Position numbers and translations under genes: made by a program | NCBI GenBank assembly: GCA_002633005.1 | Contig: NMRA01000365.1 | Coordinates: 397,503-451,817 of the forward strand | Length of the DNA stretch: 54,315 bases | Direction of reading: 5' to 3' | Origin: Phoronis australis | Lineage: Eukaryota; Phoronida; Phoronidae | Notes under the pieces: generated by a model | The model's input: only the letters and a program-made list of their open reading frames with translations | Told to the model about the DNA's origin: nothing | The model's database searches: none | Shown here: piece by piece, positions 12,101-27,100 of the stretch | How the letters are laid out: each line of letters opens with the position of its first letter | Numbering within the stretch: position 1 is the stretch's first letter

Positions 12101-15100
12101 TGCGCATTTTATTATGTTTCCGCGTAAAAAAAAAATCGAATTTGATATAAAATTTCCGCGGCAAATTCCTTTCTCACCGCGGCGTTGCAGACGACGTTCA
12201 CCTCGAAAAGCGGAAGTTGCTCTTTATGTTTCGGAGGAATGTAAATTGTCAACATTGCCGGGGCATCTGGGATAGCGTGGTGGGATTTTCAATGGCGTCT
12301 CATGTTATTGTAAATCGCGGCGACAAATACTACGCCTCTGCAGCCAAAAATGTGTGGGTTGGGAGCAGACGGACGAAACAACTCGATTTCTATCCCACGG
12401 CCAGGTGTTAGGGCAATCTTTATTTACATTTACATTACTCAAATAATGATTGTCAATGTACAACTTCTGCCCTGACGATGCTGTGGCCAAAGCGAAACCT
12501 GAATTCGCGGCCCCTGACGAGTAAGTAGATTTGCAGGTTCGTGGCTAATTCACCAACATAATCAGGTGCACATTACTTTGGCTCACTATTATAGTATTTT
12601 CTTGACTGGAAGTTTAGTTTCCTCTGAACTTTGGCTGGTTTATGTTCGTGATGTCTGATCAGTTTCCGAGTCACATGAACGAGTCAATCCGGCCGGCTCG
12701 ATGGGCCTGATCGGGGTCCGAGCCACTGGCCAGGCTAACGAGCGTTTTGTGTTTAGAACTCAAAAAATCACAAGTCTAAACAACACAGATCTAGATTCTC
12801 CTGTCTGTATCTCACGGAAAATACTTCGAATTTATCTCCAAACAGGCCCCAAACTCCTGCCACAGACCTTATTGGCCTACCGAACTTTGTAGGCTACGGT
12901 GTGTCCAAATACTAATAAATCCGTAAGAGCGAAATAAAACAACACATTTTTATAAGAACAAAGTGTATTTTTAAGGATTTTATATCGAAGTTTGATGATT
13001 TATTGGTGTTAAACGATGACTTCAAGCGATAAGCTGACACCAGTAACCTGTGTTGTGAACTGCTGAACAGACTGCGTGTGAAACCGATGACGTCATTGGA
13101 TAATTTCAACACCTCCGTCTGCCGTCAGGTGTCGGGTAACGCAACCGTACGTGTCGTTATGGAGTAGAACTACTCGATCTAAATTGATACAAATTAGGTT
13201 GTTTTTTGGGTGGCATGCTCCTTTAAGAGACTTTTTAAAGGACTTAATTTTGAGTTCAAGATTTAAAAAATCATTTTCTTTTTTTGTTATGACTAAAAAT
13301 ATTTCCAGACTCTGGTTGGTTTGCCAGTCCACTTGAAGCTTTAAAGTGGATCATACACACTCTTTTTCTCGACCTAAATATAACCCTTCACATTTCTTAA
13401 TATTTAGCTGGAGACCAGAGAGTAAACCAAAATGTTCTAAAAATTTGAGACAATTCATGCCAGAATTTTTGTCATGATGAAATAAGGTAGTGTCATCTGC
13501 ATACTGGAGAATTTTTACTTCAGTTTTCTCAACACTTATGCCTTTAATTAAATTACACTTTCATATATAATTGGCCATAACTTCAACAGCTTGGCAAAAT
13601 AGTGGACCCGACAATGAATCACCCTGTTTTACACCCCTTTCTAAACGAAAATAATCTGTTGTAAAACCGTTATTGACAACACAAGCTGTTGGTTTGTTAT
13701 AGATTATTTCTACCCATCGCGTAAAACCCTGTCCAAAATTAAAAGCCTTCAAAGCTTGAAAAATAAAGTGCCATTTTATTGTATCATACGCCTTGCAAAA
13801 GTTCAAAACAAAAATGTGTCATTGACCATCAGTAATGTTTGTATAAGAAATTATATCCTGAATGATACTAATATTGTATCCTATATATCGTCCTTTAATA
13901 GCTCTTTGACCTTGTTGAACCAGTTTTCCCATGATATTATTTATATGGGCTGTAAGAACTTTAGTAAGTATTTTATAATCAGTATTCAATAGAGATATTG
14001 GACGCCAATTATCCAAGGACTGGAGCTCGACATCATCTTTTGACTTGGGTAGGAGCGTTATTGCTCTTTGTCTCTGTGATGTAGATAATTCTCCCACTGA
14101 AAAACTATATTCAAAAGCTTCAAGTAAAGAGTTTTAACTTCATGCTAGAAGCGTTTATAAAATTCGTAAGTTAGCCCATCATTTCCTGGAGACTTATTAT
14201 TTTTCCAAGTTTTTAAAACTTCATAAAATTCACCCTCTTTTAAAGGTTCATCCAGTTCTTCAAAATCACAGGGTGGTACATCACTGGCGATATTAAATAG
14301 ATCTGGTATAGTGGATAGTGTTTCCAATTGACGATCTGTGAAAACAGGAGTAATAATGAGTCAATTCTGACCTGATTTCAGCATGATCTCTTATCAAGTG
14401 CCCATTATTATTTTTAAGGATACTTATACACTTTTTCTTAAATTTCTTTTCCCCAATGAGACAAAAACTTTTGGGCTACTCTCCACTTCCTCAATTAACT
14501 GGGCTTTACTTCTTAACATTTGTCTTCGTACTCTATGAGTTTATCCGTTGCGAATTGGACTTGGCTTTTTCCAAATTCTGTACATTTCCATCATCAATTC
14601 TAACATCATTTAGTTCTCCTGTTAAGTTGTTGATAATTTCAATCAATTTCTCTTCCTCAGCATTTTCTATTTACTTTTTTCTTTTCGAGTATGTCATAGT
14701 ATATTCCCTTGTTTTCATTTTAACCATTTCGCATTTGGTATGTTTATTACTTAGATAAACATACTCTTTAAACATTATTCTGATTGCACCACCAACAATA
14801 TTATTTAGCTTATAACATGTAAAAAATGTTCTCTCCAATACATAGGACACAATAGGTAATCATTTCAATTCCAAAAACCATAATCTTCAAGATCTTTCTG
14901 TACAAATAATAGAAAAACTCCAATACCCCAGTACCCCTCACAGACTCAAGAGAGAACAATTTTGGATAGACAAGCTCAATACACTAGAACCTCATGGATT
15001 AAACATAAAAACTTCTTAAATGATATCAATGATTTTTTTTTCTGCAACAATGTATCATATTCATTCCGCCACACCTTAAATGTCAATTGTCATATAGTGT

Positions 15101-18100
15101 TTGGTTTTACTTTATTTCTGTTTCTGTTGACAAAAGATGTCATTATATCCGAAAATTTCAGTTGATCATTCTTGTTGTTTTATTTACATATATATCTTCA
15201 ACACAGGTATTTATAATTATGTTTAAGTTAGTTACATATTCTTCATCTTCGAAAAGACTATTATTAATTTTCCATAATCCAAGCCCATTCTGACGACCTT
15301 TGATTAATGGGACCAGTTGAATGAAACAGTCCCAATTGGGACTCGACTACATTGCCTTATTTCTCAGTTTATTTCAAGACTTTATTGACTATCGTATTTT
15401 TCTTGTCACGTTACTTATGACATTTTCTAATGATACAGTTTGAAAATTTATTTCAATGAAAATAAATGAGGACTGAGTTGAATTCTTCACATTTGAAAAT
15501 ATATATAAGGATCTTTTCATACAACTCCCCTAATTCAAGGACTCAGTCTGTTTCTCCACCTGTGTCACCTGATTGGACTGTTGTGAACTTTTGTCTTTTG
15601 TCTTGAGAATGGTTTATAGACAATATGTCGTTGTTTACATAGGCTCTGGTTATAAAGTTATTACTTTGTCCCTATTGATTTCACCAATATCAAGACTTGG
15701 ACCCTATATCAATTCCTTAATAGTATTTATTTTCATTGCCATAATCTTTCCGTGCAACATCCTTTGATTATTTATATTAATTTATTTTCACTAATATAAA
15801 AAATTCTCAACAGAAGGTTACTCTTGGTATGTATTAAAACTAAAACTCGGTGTAACAATGAAGGTGGAATATCAAAAGAAAGAACAATCAAGAAGTCCAC
15901 AAATGCAAACTTGTAGTTGAGTCCCTGTTAGGACTGTTTTTTGCAATGGGCCACAGGAAAGCAGTAATTGGAGTTACAAATATTTCGAAGATAACAAGTG
16001 ATTTTTTTTCAGGGCTTGGAATTTTCCTCGTGTAAGAGGATTTCATCTTTTTTGGTTTTGATTTCCTCTTTGATTTCCAGTTTCCTCTTTTTTGTCTCTT
16101 GTTTGTCATCATTTTGACTTATTTATGCTAAAACGTTTATTTCACTTAAATTTTACAACACAAGAAAATATTTCTATCACACAAGTCTATTTATTTGCAG
16201 AATGATATGTCACACGGAAATTTTTCCTCTTTTTTGTCACTGGTCATTCCAAGCCCTGTTTTTTGTTTTTGGTCAAAAAACGGTGAAAACGTTGAATTTT
16301 CCACTTAGGACATTATGCCTCTTGCCATTATAATGTTTTCTACTAGGCATTGCAAGCTGATCTGAATGATGGGCGGTTGAAGTACTTTGGTCAGGATTTC
16401 ATGAAGTTACCTCGGCTCCACGCATTTGATGCATTGTCCAGTGGCTCAGAATCAGAGTACTTTCCAGAGGAAAAGGACAATGTCTCCATCTATAGGTGTA
16501 TTAAGACACAGACATCCTGGGAGGAAGGTGAATGATTTCGGAGAAACAAGTACTCACAAAAAGTCAGCACCTTCTGCTTTTTGCTTGTACTTTCCAAGAA
16601 ATCAAAGATGAATATGTTTCATACATCTGTATGTGTGCTCAGTGGCAAATTCATGACAGTTTCATATGTATGTGATTTTTGTCTTTCGGTGAGAGAAACT
16701 CGTTTTGAGAAAAACACTCAAGTAAAACAAAATTACAATTTGTATGGTTTATATTGTTTCTTTGTCTTGGTAATGTGGCTTTAGTTGAAATGTTAAAGGT
16801 GAATTTCACTGCTTTTCACGATATAAATATTGATTTCAAGCAATTGGCTCTGAAACTCCCTTGCCATGATAGCAATTGATTTCTGCTGTCAAAAGGAATT
16901 TAAGGATCTCCTGCCAGTGACCTAATTTAGGAAGGGCTGGTAACCCAATTTATGAAGAGTTGGACAACCTCGCCAAACACCTTTTACTTCTGATGGCAAC
17001 TAATTTTTAATCATAGTATATAAAATATATAGATATAGATATATGAGCAACCTGAATTGTCATTTACATTTTAGGATGAGGTTAAGGAATATACCCCTTT
17101 AAGGCCAAAAAAATATAGTTGGTGCTTTCCAAACACGAGACCTTGGCTGAAAGTGATGGGGGCTGGTTTATTTTTTAGTTTGTGAGTGCAGGTATCAAAA
17201 TGAGTTGGGGTACACACCGGAATCCTTTATGGTTTTTTGGCCTGATAGGACTGTTTAAGACCATTGTCAATGGATTACACTGGTACTGACAGAAATTTAT
17301 CGAAACATTTCAAATTCGTGCTCAATTGAAGTTACATTGAGCCCTACATCGGTCAGTCAAAAATACCCAACTTCAAAGTAAGATAAAATGAGAATGAAGA
17401 CTTTTTAGGCTAAAAATAACACCACAGTATATCCATAGAAAACTTATTCTGTGACTTCTGTGATGATCTCAAATCTTATCAGAATACTAGACATATGCCA
17501 TTGTGTGAAATGGGTTGTCTCAAGCTAATTGTCACATTGTGCTCGATATAACATTAATCTTTATGTATCATTGAATATGATCCAGTGAAAGAAGCCCTAA
17601 ACATTTCAAATGTAAGCATGTTGCTGAAACTGGAGCTGCACTGTGTAAATCTTTCATTTTGTTAATAACTATTTTTTCATTTTTTCATCGTGGGGTGAAA
17701 TTTGTTAAGTTTTGCAATAAATCATCACGAATTTCTCACTGAGAGCATATTTGTAATGGTTTTCTTCAATTTCTTAGAAATTAAGGGTGTGTTTGCTTTT
17801 TTGAGTAAAGGACACTGCATACGATGAGCCACACGAACCTGAATCCTAATTTGCAAAGCGGGTTATCAGCTAGTGAGAGACGTGCTCTGTGAAATATGCC
17901 AGTTAGGCAGCCTTATTTTTGGTTCGTTGCTAGTAGGTCCATATGTTTGCTATGTGCTTAACTAAGTAGCATTCACATCTTGAGGCTAAGCACCTAGCTT
18001 ATCTTCTGCAGTCAATAGTTTTTTATTTTTTTTAGTCTTCCTACATTGTAGCTGTGAATGCACGCAAGTTCTCAAATCATGGTCCGATGACAGCTGTGTT

Positions 18101-21100
18101 ATGGACCTTAAAAACAACAAAGCATTTAGGTGGTGCTACTGATCTTTTATCTGATTTATGAAGGAGCATGTGCACCCAGTGCTGTATGAAGGGAAGTAAC
18201 CCATTAACTTGTACTTACTACTCTTCATATAAAGCTGCAGTGTTCCCACCTTCTGTCATAAAATAACTTTTTGTTCAGAAGACTGCCTGTTAAAAATAGT
18301 CTCAAATTATAAGGACTGAAACAGTTAACTGTTTTTGGTTCAGATTCTGATTTTAGAAATGAACAAAATCTTATCTGTACATTTCATTTTTACATTGCAA
18401 ACTCATTTTGCTTTTAGCGTTTTGTCACTTCTGTTCATGAGATTACACTTGGTTTAGTTAGTGCAGTTACTGACAGCATATGTTGTCCTCAACTCTCTAA
18501 TAACCAGTGCAACGTTGTTAGCTCAAATGTAATTCATCACATTTACAAAGTCAACCGCTGAGATGGCTTTATAGACCTGGGATTGTATATGAAGCCTGTC
18601 AGCCAATGTCTGCTCAATGAAATTGAAGTGTTTTCTGTTTTATTACGGAGCATTAGAATGTGCCAAGTTCAGTTTGTGTTATAAAAGTGTACTGCACAAG
18701 CACGGTTATGTGTAATACTTCAAACACTGTTTTTTTTACCAAATTGAATAGCACTGATAGATCAAACCTGAGAGACAGTGATAGTGAATGACTGCCACTG
18801 TCAACTGTGTTGAGTGTGTATATTCAGAAAGCGTTTTCAATGGGACTATTCGACAATCTTTACCTTAGAGAGTGCGCGTGTACTAGTGGTGGTATATTAA
18901 GCAACCTCGATTTTGTGAGCCCTTTAATACATGGTGAAATGGCTTGCAGCCGTGCCAACTGAATCTGAGATTGTGTGAAAGGGTGCTTCTACGAGAGGAA
19001 GTAAGCATGACCTTACACAAAGGTAAGGTTTGTGATTATTATAACAATTATTCCATGTTTACTATACTGATGGCTGTTAACTGAGGTACTCGTCAATGTA
19101 GACTTCGCAGCAGTCGCCAGTTGGGTTAATCATTGTTTATTGTGGTGTGTTACGATACTTGATGTAGCACTCGGGATCTTTTAGTACGTCAAAGCAGTAT
19201 TATTAATGTTTGCAATGGTTTCTAACAGGTCAATCAATGCTGAATGTTGGTGATTGTTTATGCTATCAACTTGATATTAGTTATTAGTAAGATTACGATC
19301 CAAGCCCAAAGAGATCTTGACCAATATCCATCAGGCTATTTGTTTACTCCCTATCCTATGTCTTTTTGAAATCTGTTACATGCTGACATCATAACTGTTT
19401 TTACCTGACCTTTGGTTTTTAGGCTTGAGGGCTAGTACCGTGTAGAGGAGATATGCATCGCTTCTGCAACCGTCCCTGAATGGATAAAAATTGGTTTTAA
19501 GCATTTGACTGAAGCTAACCAGCAAGATCTTCCTATGCAGTGCAGCTATGTTGTCAAAGCCTACTTTCTATATCGAGGACAAAGAACAAAGCCTTTGAAA
19601 AGAGTCAGCTATTTTTTTAAGAAATGTATGTAAGTTGTGTTCTTAATTTACTTATTCAGGCCCTTAGCGGGAGGTTGGCATAGGGGGTTGGGGTTGTAAA
19701 ATTTGCTGCAACTGAATGTTTTAAACTAGCAGGTAATAGTTTCTGGGGCAAAGCATGGTGTCAATTCTTAACCTTCATGAAGTTTTGTCATGTTTCATGA
19801 AACTGTTTTGCTATCCATTGTAAACAGGTAAAAATGTATTACATTTTCTCAATTCTCATAACAGTCTTAACTCATGCCTTGAAATGTTGCAAGTCATTTA
19901 TGAATTCATATGACTGCCAGTTTTTGTGAAAATTGCATTTTTGCTGTGAACATATGAGTAAGGTCGTATTTGAAGGTATTATTCTTGCTGCCAATATGCA
20001 AGCAATGGCGCCTCAGGATTTTTAATTACTCTTAAACAACAGAAAGATTATCCATCATTTTTTAAATGGCCCAAGTCTTCATATCTTCTATTTGAAGAAA
20101 AATAAAAAAATTTGAAGAATTGTTCCCTCAACCTTAGACCATATAAGTGTGCTTGACAGACCCATGAATCTGTAATCGTTTAAAATTGCTGAAAGTATCA
20201 AACATCAAAAGGCTTGAAAGTGGATGACAAAGGTTTGAAGTTGTCTCAAATGACTTACATATTTTGCAGACAGGTGATGCGTTTAAAGAATTGTTGTGGC
20301 TAGGAATGAAAAATAGAGATGCAGTTTTATACAATAGTCATTATATATAACCTTGCTTTCTGCAAATAGCAATTATTTAATTTTGTGTGAAATTGAAGAA
20401 CAGTTACCATATCATATATTTGAAAAACTGGCAACCTTTCTGACCCAACCTGAAGTACTTAATTATTCATGCTTCAATATTTGTTGCAGGTTCATTGACA
20501 TTTGTAAGGCCACTTCAAGCCGCAACATAGACAAGCTTTGTTACTCCTTTCTGTTCCCACAGCATGTCCACTGACAATTAGTGTTGCATGGCACACTGTA
20601 CAAGCCAGTGGCTCTGGAGAAATTTGAATCGCAGTACTAAGTTACGATAAGAAAATGTGCCAGTGGATTGTTTTTGTGTGAAGAGGCACTATATGTGACT
20701 GCTACACCAGCCAGCCTAATTGGTGAGGAGGCCCTTTCATAAGCAATGAGTCATGTGTGGACAACAATGGCTTATTTCCTTTCCTCGAAGGAGCATGAGG
20801 GACTGAACCTAAAGAAGACTTATTAACACTCTGGTCTAGGTCAGGGTCAGATTTTGGGCCCAAAGCAAGTCAAGTGATATGCTGTTTTTATCTTCAAGGA
20901 TCTAATTTTGGTTGTTATTGAGGCAAAGGAAAGCCACGTGCCGAAACTGGACCTTGTTTACAAGCGCATCTATAGGTCATTGAAACTAGATCCCAGTGAA
21001 ATGAAAATCAAAAGCATCTGGTGTACCTGTCCTTTCTCACTGAGTGACATTAACTTTTCTTTTCTGAAGAAAGGCTTTATACTAATAATGAAAACTTCCA

Positions 21101-24100
21101 TTTGGTACATATTACCCGGAAATGACATTCAGTGACTTCATCGATTGTCTTATTGTCAGTGGAAAACTCGTTAATGTTACACTTACATGATCGAATCAAT
21201 TTTTCACCAACAGGCAAGTTTGTCACTAATTATTCAAACCACAATATTTCTTCAGCTTTAAAGCCCTTTACAGTGCAGTTGTGCTGCTTCTTTATGAAAT
21301 GATTACCAATTACGCTTCAAATTGTCATTCCCTTTGTTTGCATTTGATTTGTTTATGTGTGTAACTATTTTTAGAGCTTTCTTAAGAAGGCCTTTGAACA
21401 GTTTTAATCTTTATGTTAACTTGTCTATAACAAAAGTTACACATGCAAGCAAAATGTGTTTTCAGTCAAAGCTAGCTGTATAAGAATCTGCTGTTCACAA
21501 GATTCAAGAATAAACAATAATCAGTTTATTTAAAAACAAAATGGCAAACTGAACAACCACATACATACATACATACATACATACATACATACATACATAC
21601 ATACATACATACAAAGGAATAACACTGTTAAAAACAATTGTAATTTTCCCAATGCAACAGAGTCCATAATCAGGGATATCAACTAGTTTTGTAAGGCAGA
21701 ACATACTTGACATTTCACCTTCATGTTTATATGTAGAAACTAATACGGTTAAGCCTCACCAATTTCGGACAAAAATAATTGCCAAAATTGTTCTTTCTTC
21801 ATTTTCCAAACACTTCTAATATTGTTGTGAATGTCCACAGTTGCTGGAAACATTGTTTGAAGGTAGCTGTGGCGTGGACCTTTAAAATGATGTAGCATCT
21901 ATATGGTGTTACTTATCTTCTATTAATAAAGTTCGCTTCTCCACCATGTTGTCTCCTAAATTGGTGAGATTCTAATGTAGTCTTTGTACCTAAGCCTTAT
22001 TTATGATCTGAATTAAAATACGTGAAACAAGCAAAAAGTGATTTAAGATTGTACATTTTTCATGACACCTAAAATGTGTTTCTGATCTCAACCAGTAAAA
22101 TTCATTCTAGGTGTTAATATTCATTCCAATGCAATGTTACGAATTAACTGAATAGCCCATTCTGGTAGTCCCAGGGAGTGGGGTCCGCTGTAAAATCAGG
22201 AAACTCCCTCGTCTAGAGAATTTATTGGACATAGCAAAGTTTTGAAGACTAACTCCTGTGAAGAAGTCACCCTTGGTTACTGAGCGGCACGTCTCTTACT
22301 CCTCTTATATTGGGAGCACTCCAACCCAGGACAATATGGGGTGCTAGCCTATCATCTGGGTCCTGGGTAAGTTTCTGAAAAGAAACACTTAGTTCCACTG
22401 AATAAACCCATTTTTCAGTGGGGTAACTGGTGAGGATAACATCACTGAACGATGTTGATAGAAACTAATTGCTAAAAACATACCAAGTAACGTGATTCTG
22501 TAGTCTCAATGTAGTCTTTTTACCAGATGTTTACATGTAGACAGCAACGGATGCGCAATTCAATCACCACTAGTACAGCAGCGACACTGAGGGAAATTCG
22601 TCGAATAGTCCTATTGCTAGGAATAGTACTTATACCTTTCCAATGTGAACATTCCATACCGTACCGCACCTAGCATGACTATAAAAACTGCATTGCATTA
22701 AATGGGATGCATCATTCCATGTGTTAGATCACATACCTGAGAAAGGGTTCTTTTATAACTATCCAGCTTAGTAACATTGTAATTTTTTGTTTTTGACATG
22801 TAACTTGCACATTTTGTGACATGTAACTTGCACATTTTGTTGCATGTAACTTGCACATTTTGTGACATGTAACTTGCACATTTTGTTGCATGTAACTTGC
22901 ACATTTTGTTGCATGTAACTTGCACATTTTGCGAGATGTAACTTGCACATTTTGTGACATGTAGCTTGCACATTTTGTTGTATGTAGCTTCTGCATTTTG
23001 TGGCATGTAACATGCACATTTTGTGGCATATAGCTTGCACATTTTGTGGCATGTAACTTGTACATTTTGTGGCATGTAGCTTGCTCATTTTGTGGCATAT
23101 AACTTGCACATTGTTTTTCAGGGTATCTGCCAGTTGGCATTGGTCTTGCGTTTCTTACAAAAAAAGCAAAACCATGAGCTAAAAACCAAAACCATGACCC
23201 GAAAACCAAAACTAAACGGAAACAAAAAAGATTAAGCACAATTGGAGCCCTACAAACTAGAAAGATTATTGTCACGGCGTGACAATAATGGACTCTGCGC
23301 GTATGTATTAAACGAATTGTTATGGAAAGTTACTGAAAGTAACCCATTAACCAATTTGAAAAGAAATTCTTTAAAATTGTAGGAAAAATAACATGTTAAT
23401 ATTTTGATGACCTTTCCACTAATTGACCTCTGTCGGTGCAATATGAGCCCGAATGAGGGAATAATTGTAAACTTGATTAAAAGTGTGATTAATGCAAAAA
23501 ATCACAGATGTTTTACTGTAAGCACTTTAGAATACAACATGAATGAATTGGTCAAACTTTCAGGAGAAAAATGCACCTAATGACCCCATGGGTGCACCAA
23601 ATGACCTGATAATTTAGAATTCAAACACAATCACATTTACTAAACTGATGTTTAATTTTGAAGTCTCTAGCTCAAAGTTTTAGTTTGCACTCAGTGACCT
23701 TAGACCTATTTTTCTGATTGGTTAGGCCTATTGCATAGTAAAGTAGGACGTTCGATTGGCATGGTGACTTATACCAGTGTGCTGAACTTGAAAAAAATTC
23801 CTTGAAAAATGTAGGGTATATAACATTTTAACGTTGATGACCTTTGCAATAATTGACCCTATCCTGTGCATTTTAAGTGTCTTTAAGAAAATTATTGCAA
23901 TGCCCACGAAAAATGTGTTTAATGCTGAGAATCACAGTTGTCTAACAGTTGACACATCAGAATACTTGGTGAATGAAAAGGACAAATTTTCAGAAGAAAA
24001 ATGCACCTAATGACCTCATGGTTGCACTAAATGACCTGAAACTTCGTATTTCAAATTGAATTGGACGTACCAATCAGACTTGTGAATTTGAAGTGTCTAG

Positions 24101-27100
24101 CTCAAAATTTTAGTTTGCACCCAATGACCTTTAACATATTTTCTCTGATATGATGACCCTATTGCTTAGTAAAGTAGGGTATTTCATTGGCATGTAGGTT
24201 TACACCAATGTGCTGGAATTGAAGAGAATTCCTTGAAAAATGTAGAAAAAATAAAATTTTCAAAAGTAGATGACCTTTGCACTAATTGACCCTATCCAGT
24301 GCATTACAAGCCCTTTTAGTAGAACTATAATTCCATGAAAATTATATTTAATGCTGAGGATCACAGTTGTCTAACGGTTGACACATCAGACTACTTGGTG
24401 AATGAAAAGGACAGATTTTCAGAAGAAAAATGCATCTAATGACCCCATGGTTGCACTAAATCACCTGGAACTTCGTATTTCTAATTGAATTAGGCGTACC
24501 GATCAGACTTGTGAATTTGAAGTGTCTAGCTCAAAATTTAGTTTGCATTCAATGACCTTTGACCTATTTTTTCTGATTGGTTAGATCTATTGGGTAGTAA
24601 AGTAGGGTGTTCAATTGGCATGTTGACTTACCCCAGTGTGCTGAAATTGAAAAGAATTCCTTGAAAAACGTGAAATATAACATTTTGAATGTTAGATGAC
24701 CTTTGCACTAATTGATCCTTGAGGAGAATTATTGCAAAGCCCATGAAAAATGTCTTTAATGCTGAGAATCACAGTTGTCTAACAGTTGACACATCAGAAT
24801 ACTTGGTGATTGAAAAGGTCAAATGTTCAGAAGACAAATGCACCTAATGACCCCATATTTGCACTAAATGACCTGAAACTTTGGATTCCAACTTGAATTA
24901 CCTGTGCCAATCAGACCTGTGAATTTGAAATGTTTAGCTCAAAGTCTTAGTTTGCACCTAATGACCTTTGACCACTTTAACCTGATTGGATGACCCTATT
25001 ACTTAGAAAAATAATTTTTTAAATTGCTTTATTGACTTATACCTGTGTACCGAATTTGAAAAGAATAGCTTTTCAAATAAAGAAGGAGTAGCGTTTTGAA
25101 AATTACATGACCTTTGCACCAAATGACCTCTTTCGGTGCATTATGGAATATGAATATATAATGAATCAAAATCTATATACTGCCTAACGTTATATGTTAA
25201 ATTTGAAGAACATAGCTGCACCCAATTTGGAGTTATTAAGCCTCAAAGTTGGTCGGAAGAAGAATAAGAACTAGAAAGATTATTGTCACGGCGTGACAAT
25301 AATGGACTCTGCACGTGCGTATTAGTGTAATTGTTATGGTAAGTTTTTGACAGCAACCAGTTTACAAATATGAGAAGGAATTCTTTAAAATTGTAGGAGA
25401 AATTACATGTTAATATTTTGATGACCTTTCCACTAATTGACCTCTTCCGGTGCATTATGAGCTCAATGAGGGAAAAATTCTAAACTCAATTAAAAGTGTG
25501 GTTAATGCTAAAAATCACAGAGGTTTTACTTTAAGCACTTCAGAACACAAGATGAATGAAGTGGTCAAACTTTCAGAAGAAAAATGCACCTAATGACCCC
25601 ATGGGTGCACCAAATGACCTGAAAATTTAGAATTCAAACTCAATCGCACATAGTAAACAGATATGTAATTTTGAAGTTTCTAGCTCAAAATTTTAGTTTT
25701 CACCTAATGACCTTTGACCTGTTTATCTGAATGGATGATTCGATTACTTAGAAAAGTAATTTTTTAAATTGTGTTGTTGACATATACCTGTGCACCGAAT
25801 TTGAAAAAGATAGCTTTAAAACTGAAGAAGGAGTAGCATTTTGAAAGTTATATGACCTTTGCACCAAACGACCTCTTCCGACGCAATATGGAATATGATT
25901 ATGTAAGGAATCAAAATTTATATACTGTCAAAAATCATAGGCTGAATTTAAAGACCGTACCTGCACTCAATTTGGAGTTATTAAGCGTCAAACTTGGTCA
26001 GAAGAAGAATAAGAATAAGAAGAATAACATTGAAAAAACCCAGGAACAACAGTACTCTGCGCTTACACGCGCAGAGTAATAAAATTGAAGAAAACCCAGG
26101 AACAACAGAACTCTGCGCTTGCACGCGCAGAGTCCATTATTGTCATGTCCTCAGTGAGACTAAATAAGATAGTTTCATTTGAAAAAAATCCCCTTGTATG
26201 TACTTCGTCACTTGCAGTTTCACAGATAAAGAAATGTTAACCTTATGAAAATATCCACATTTTGTTTGCTTTCAGAGGGTGGGAGTAGGGAGAGGGTTTA
26301 GCGTAAGGTTTTTACGCTTGGCAACATGGCGGTAATTGTGAGTGTTGTCTTTTATTGATATTACATCATGCTGCCCTGCATAAATAAGGGTTTAGACTCT
26401 GGAGCTCAATTCCATCAAAACTTTAGCACTTGGGCTGCTCTTTTCATTTCAGAGCCTCTTGTACGAGTTCTTGGCGTGACTGCCTGCAACCGTCAGAAGG
26501 AACTTTTGTTCTTACGCAAACTACTATTTGGACTTGCGACTCAAGAGTCCTTATACGCTGTGGGCAGACCAGAGTTCTTCCTCTTTGTTGGTCCTGATGA
26601 GTATGATGTATGTTGGAGTACAATTCTGCATTGCTATTGATAAAATCTCACCAATGTGGATGAAAGCCAGAATTAGCCTTGTTTCATTTTCCAAAGGCTG
26701 AAAATAATGTTGTTAATGCCCACAATTTCTAAAAGAATTGTTTGGTGGTAGCTATGACAAGGAACTTTAAATGAAAAAATAATATTTGGTGCTACACATC
26801 GTTTGTGAAAAACAAAAAAACAAATTTCACATCTCTTCATTGTGTATCTTAAATTGTTGCGACAATGCCATCAAGTGATTATAAACTTTTGGCCTTGTTA
26901 CACTAAATTATTTTCTGTAATGTCGGAGAGCTGCCTTAACATCTTGATGGAATGGTCTTGGGATGAGTGGAAGCTGACAAGTTTGGTACAAATGTGCCTT
27001 GAATATAGGACTCATTTATAAATGGTAAATTAACATACTTTTAATATAGGACTCGTTTATGAATAGTAAGAACATGCCTTGAATATAGGACTCATTTATG

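Larger units (their letters stand above)
11988..16346 (+). other. TFB2M intron 2
   Basis: GT-AG intron of 4.36 kb. It holds a single hAT-like terminal sequence at 12,044, an antisense LINE relic (about 13,229-15,310) and a complete small hAT-like MITE (16,010-16,258). The stretch 12,080-13,220 is slightly more GC-rich near 12,150-12,400 but shows no convincing exon. Confidence 0.8.
16528..26452 (+). other. TFB2M intron 3
   Basis: GT-AG intron of 9.9 kb, the longest in the gene. From 16,530 to 21,550 nothing coding was recognised; there is a short AT-rich repeat near 17,019-17,046 and dispersed-repeat pieces near 18,080-18,150 and 21,835-21,930. It then holds a tetranucleotide microsatellite (21,559), a 23-bp minisatellite (22,795) and a 2.87-kb inverted-repeat-bounded element (23,280-26,145). 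Confidence 0.8.

Noticed and set aside
12021-12411. Overlapping plus-strand frames at the somewhat GC-richer stretch in TFB2M intron 2
   Set aside because: They begin around a transposon terminus, and inserting them would break the phase-matched exon 2 to exon 3 junction.
22698-23275. Long minus-strand open frames (113-183 codons) with repeated CKLHATKCASYM-type peptides
   Set aside because: They coincide with the 23-bp minisatellite, which cycles through all frames; three overlapping frames are open at once.
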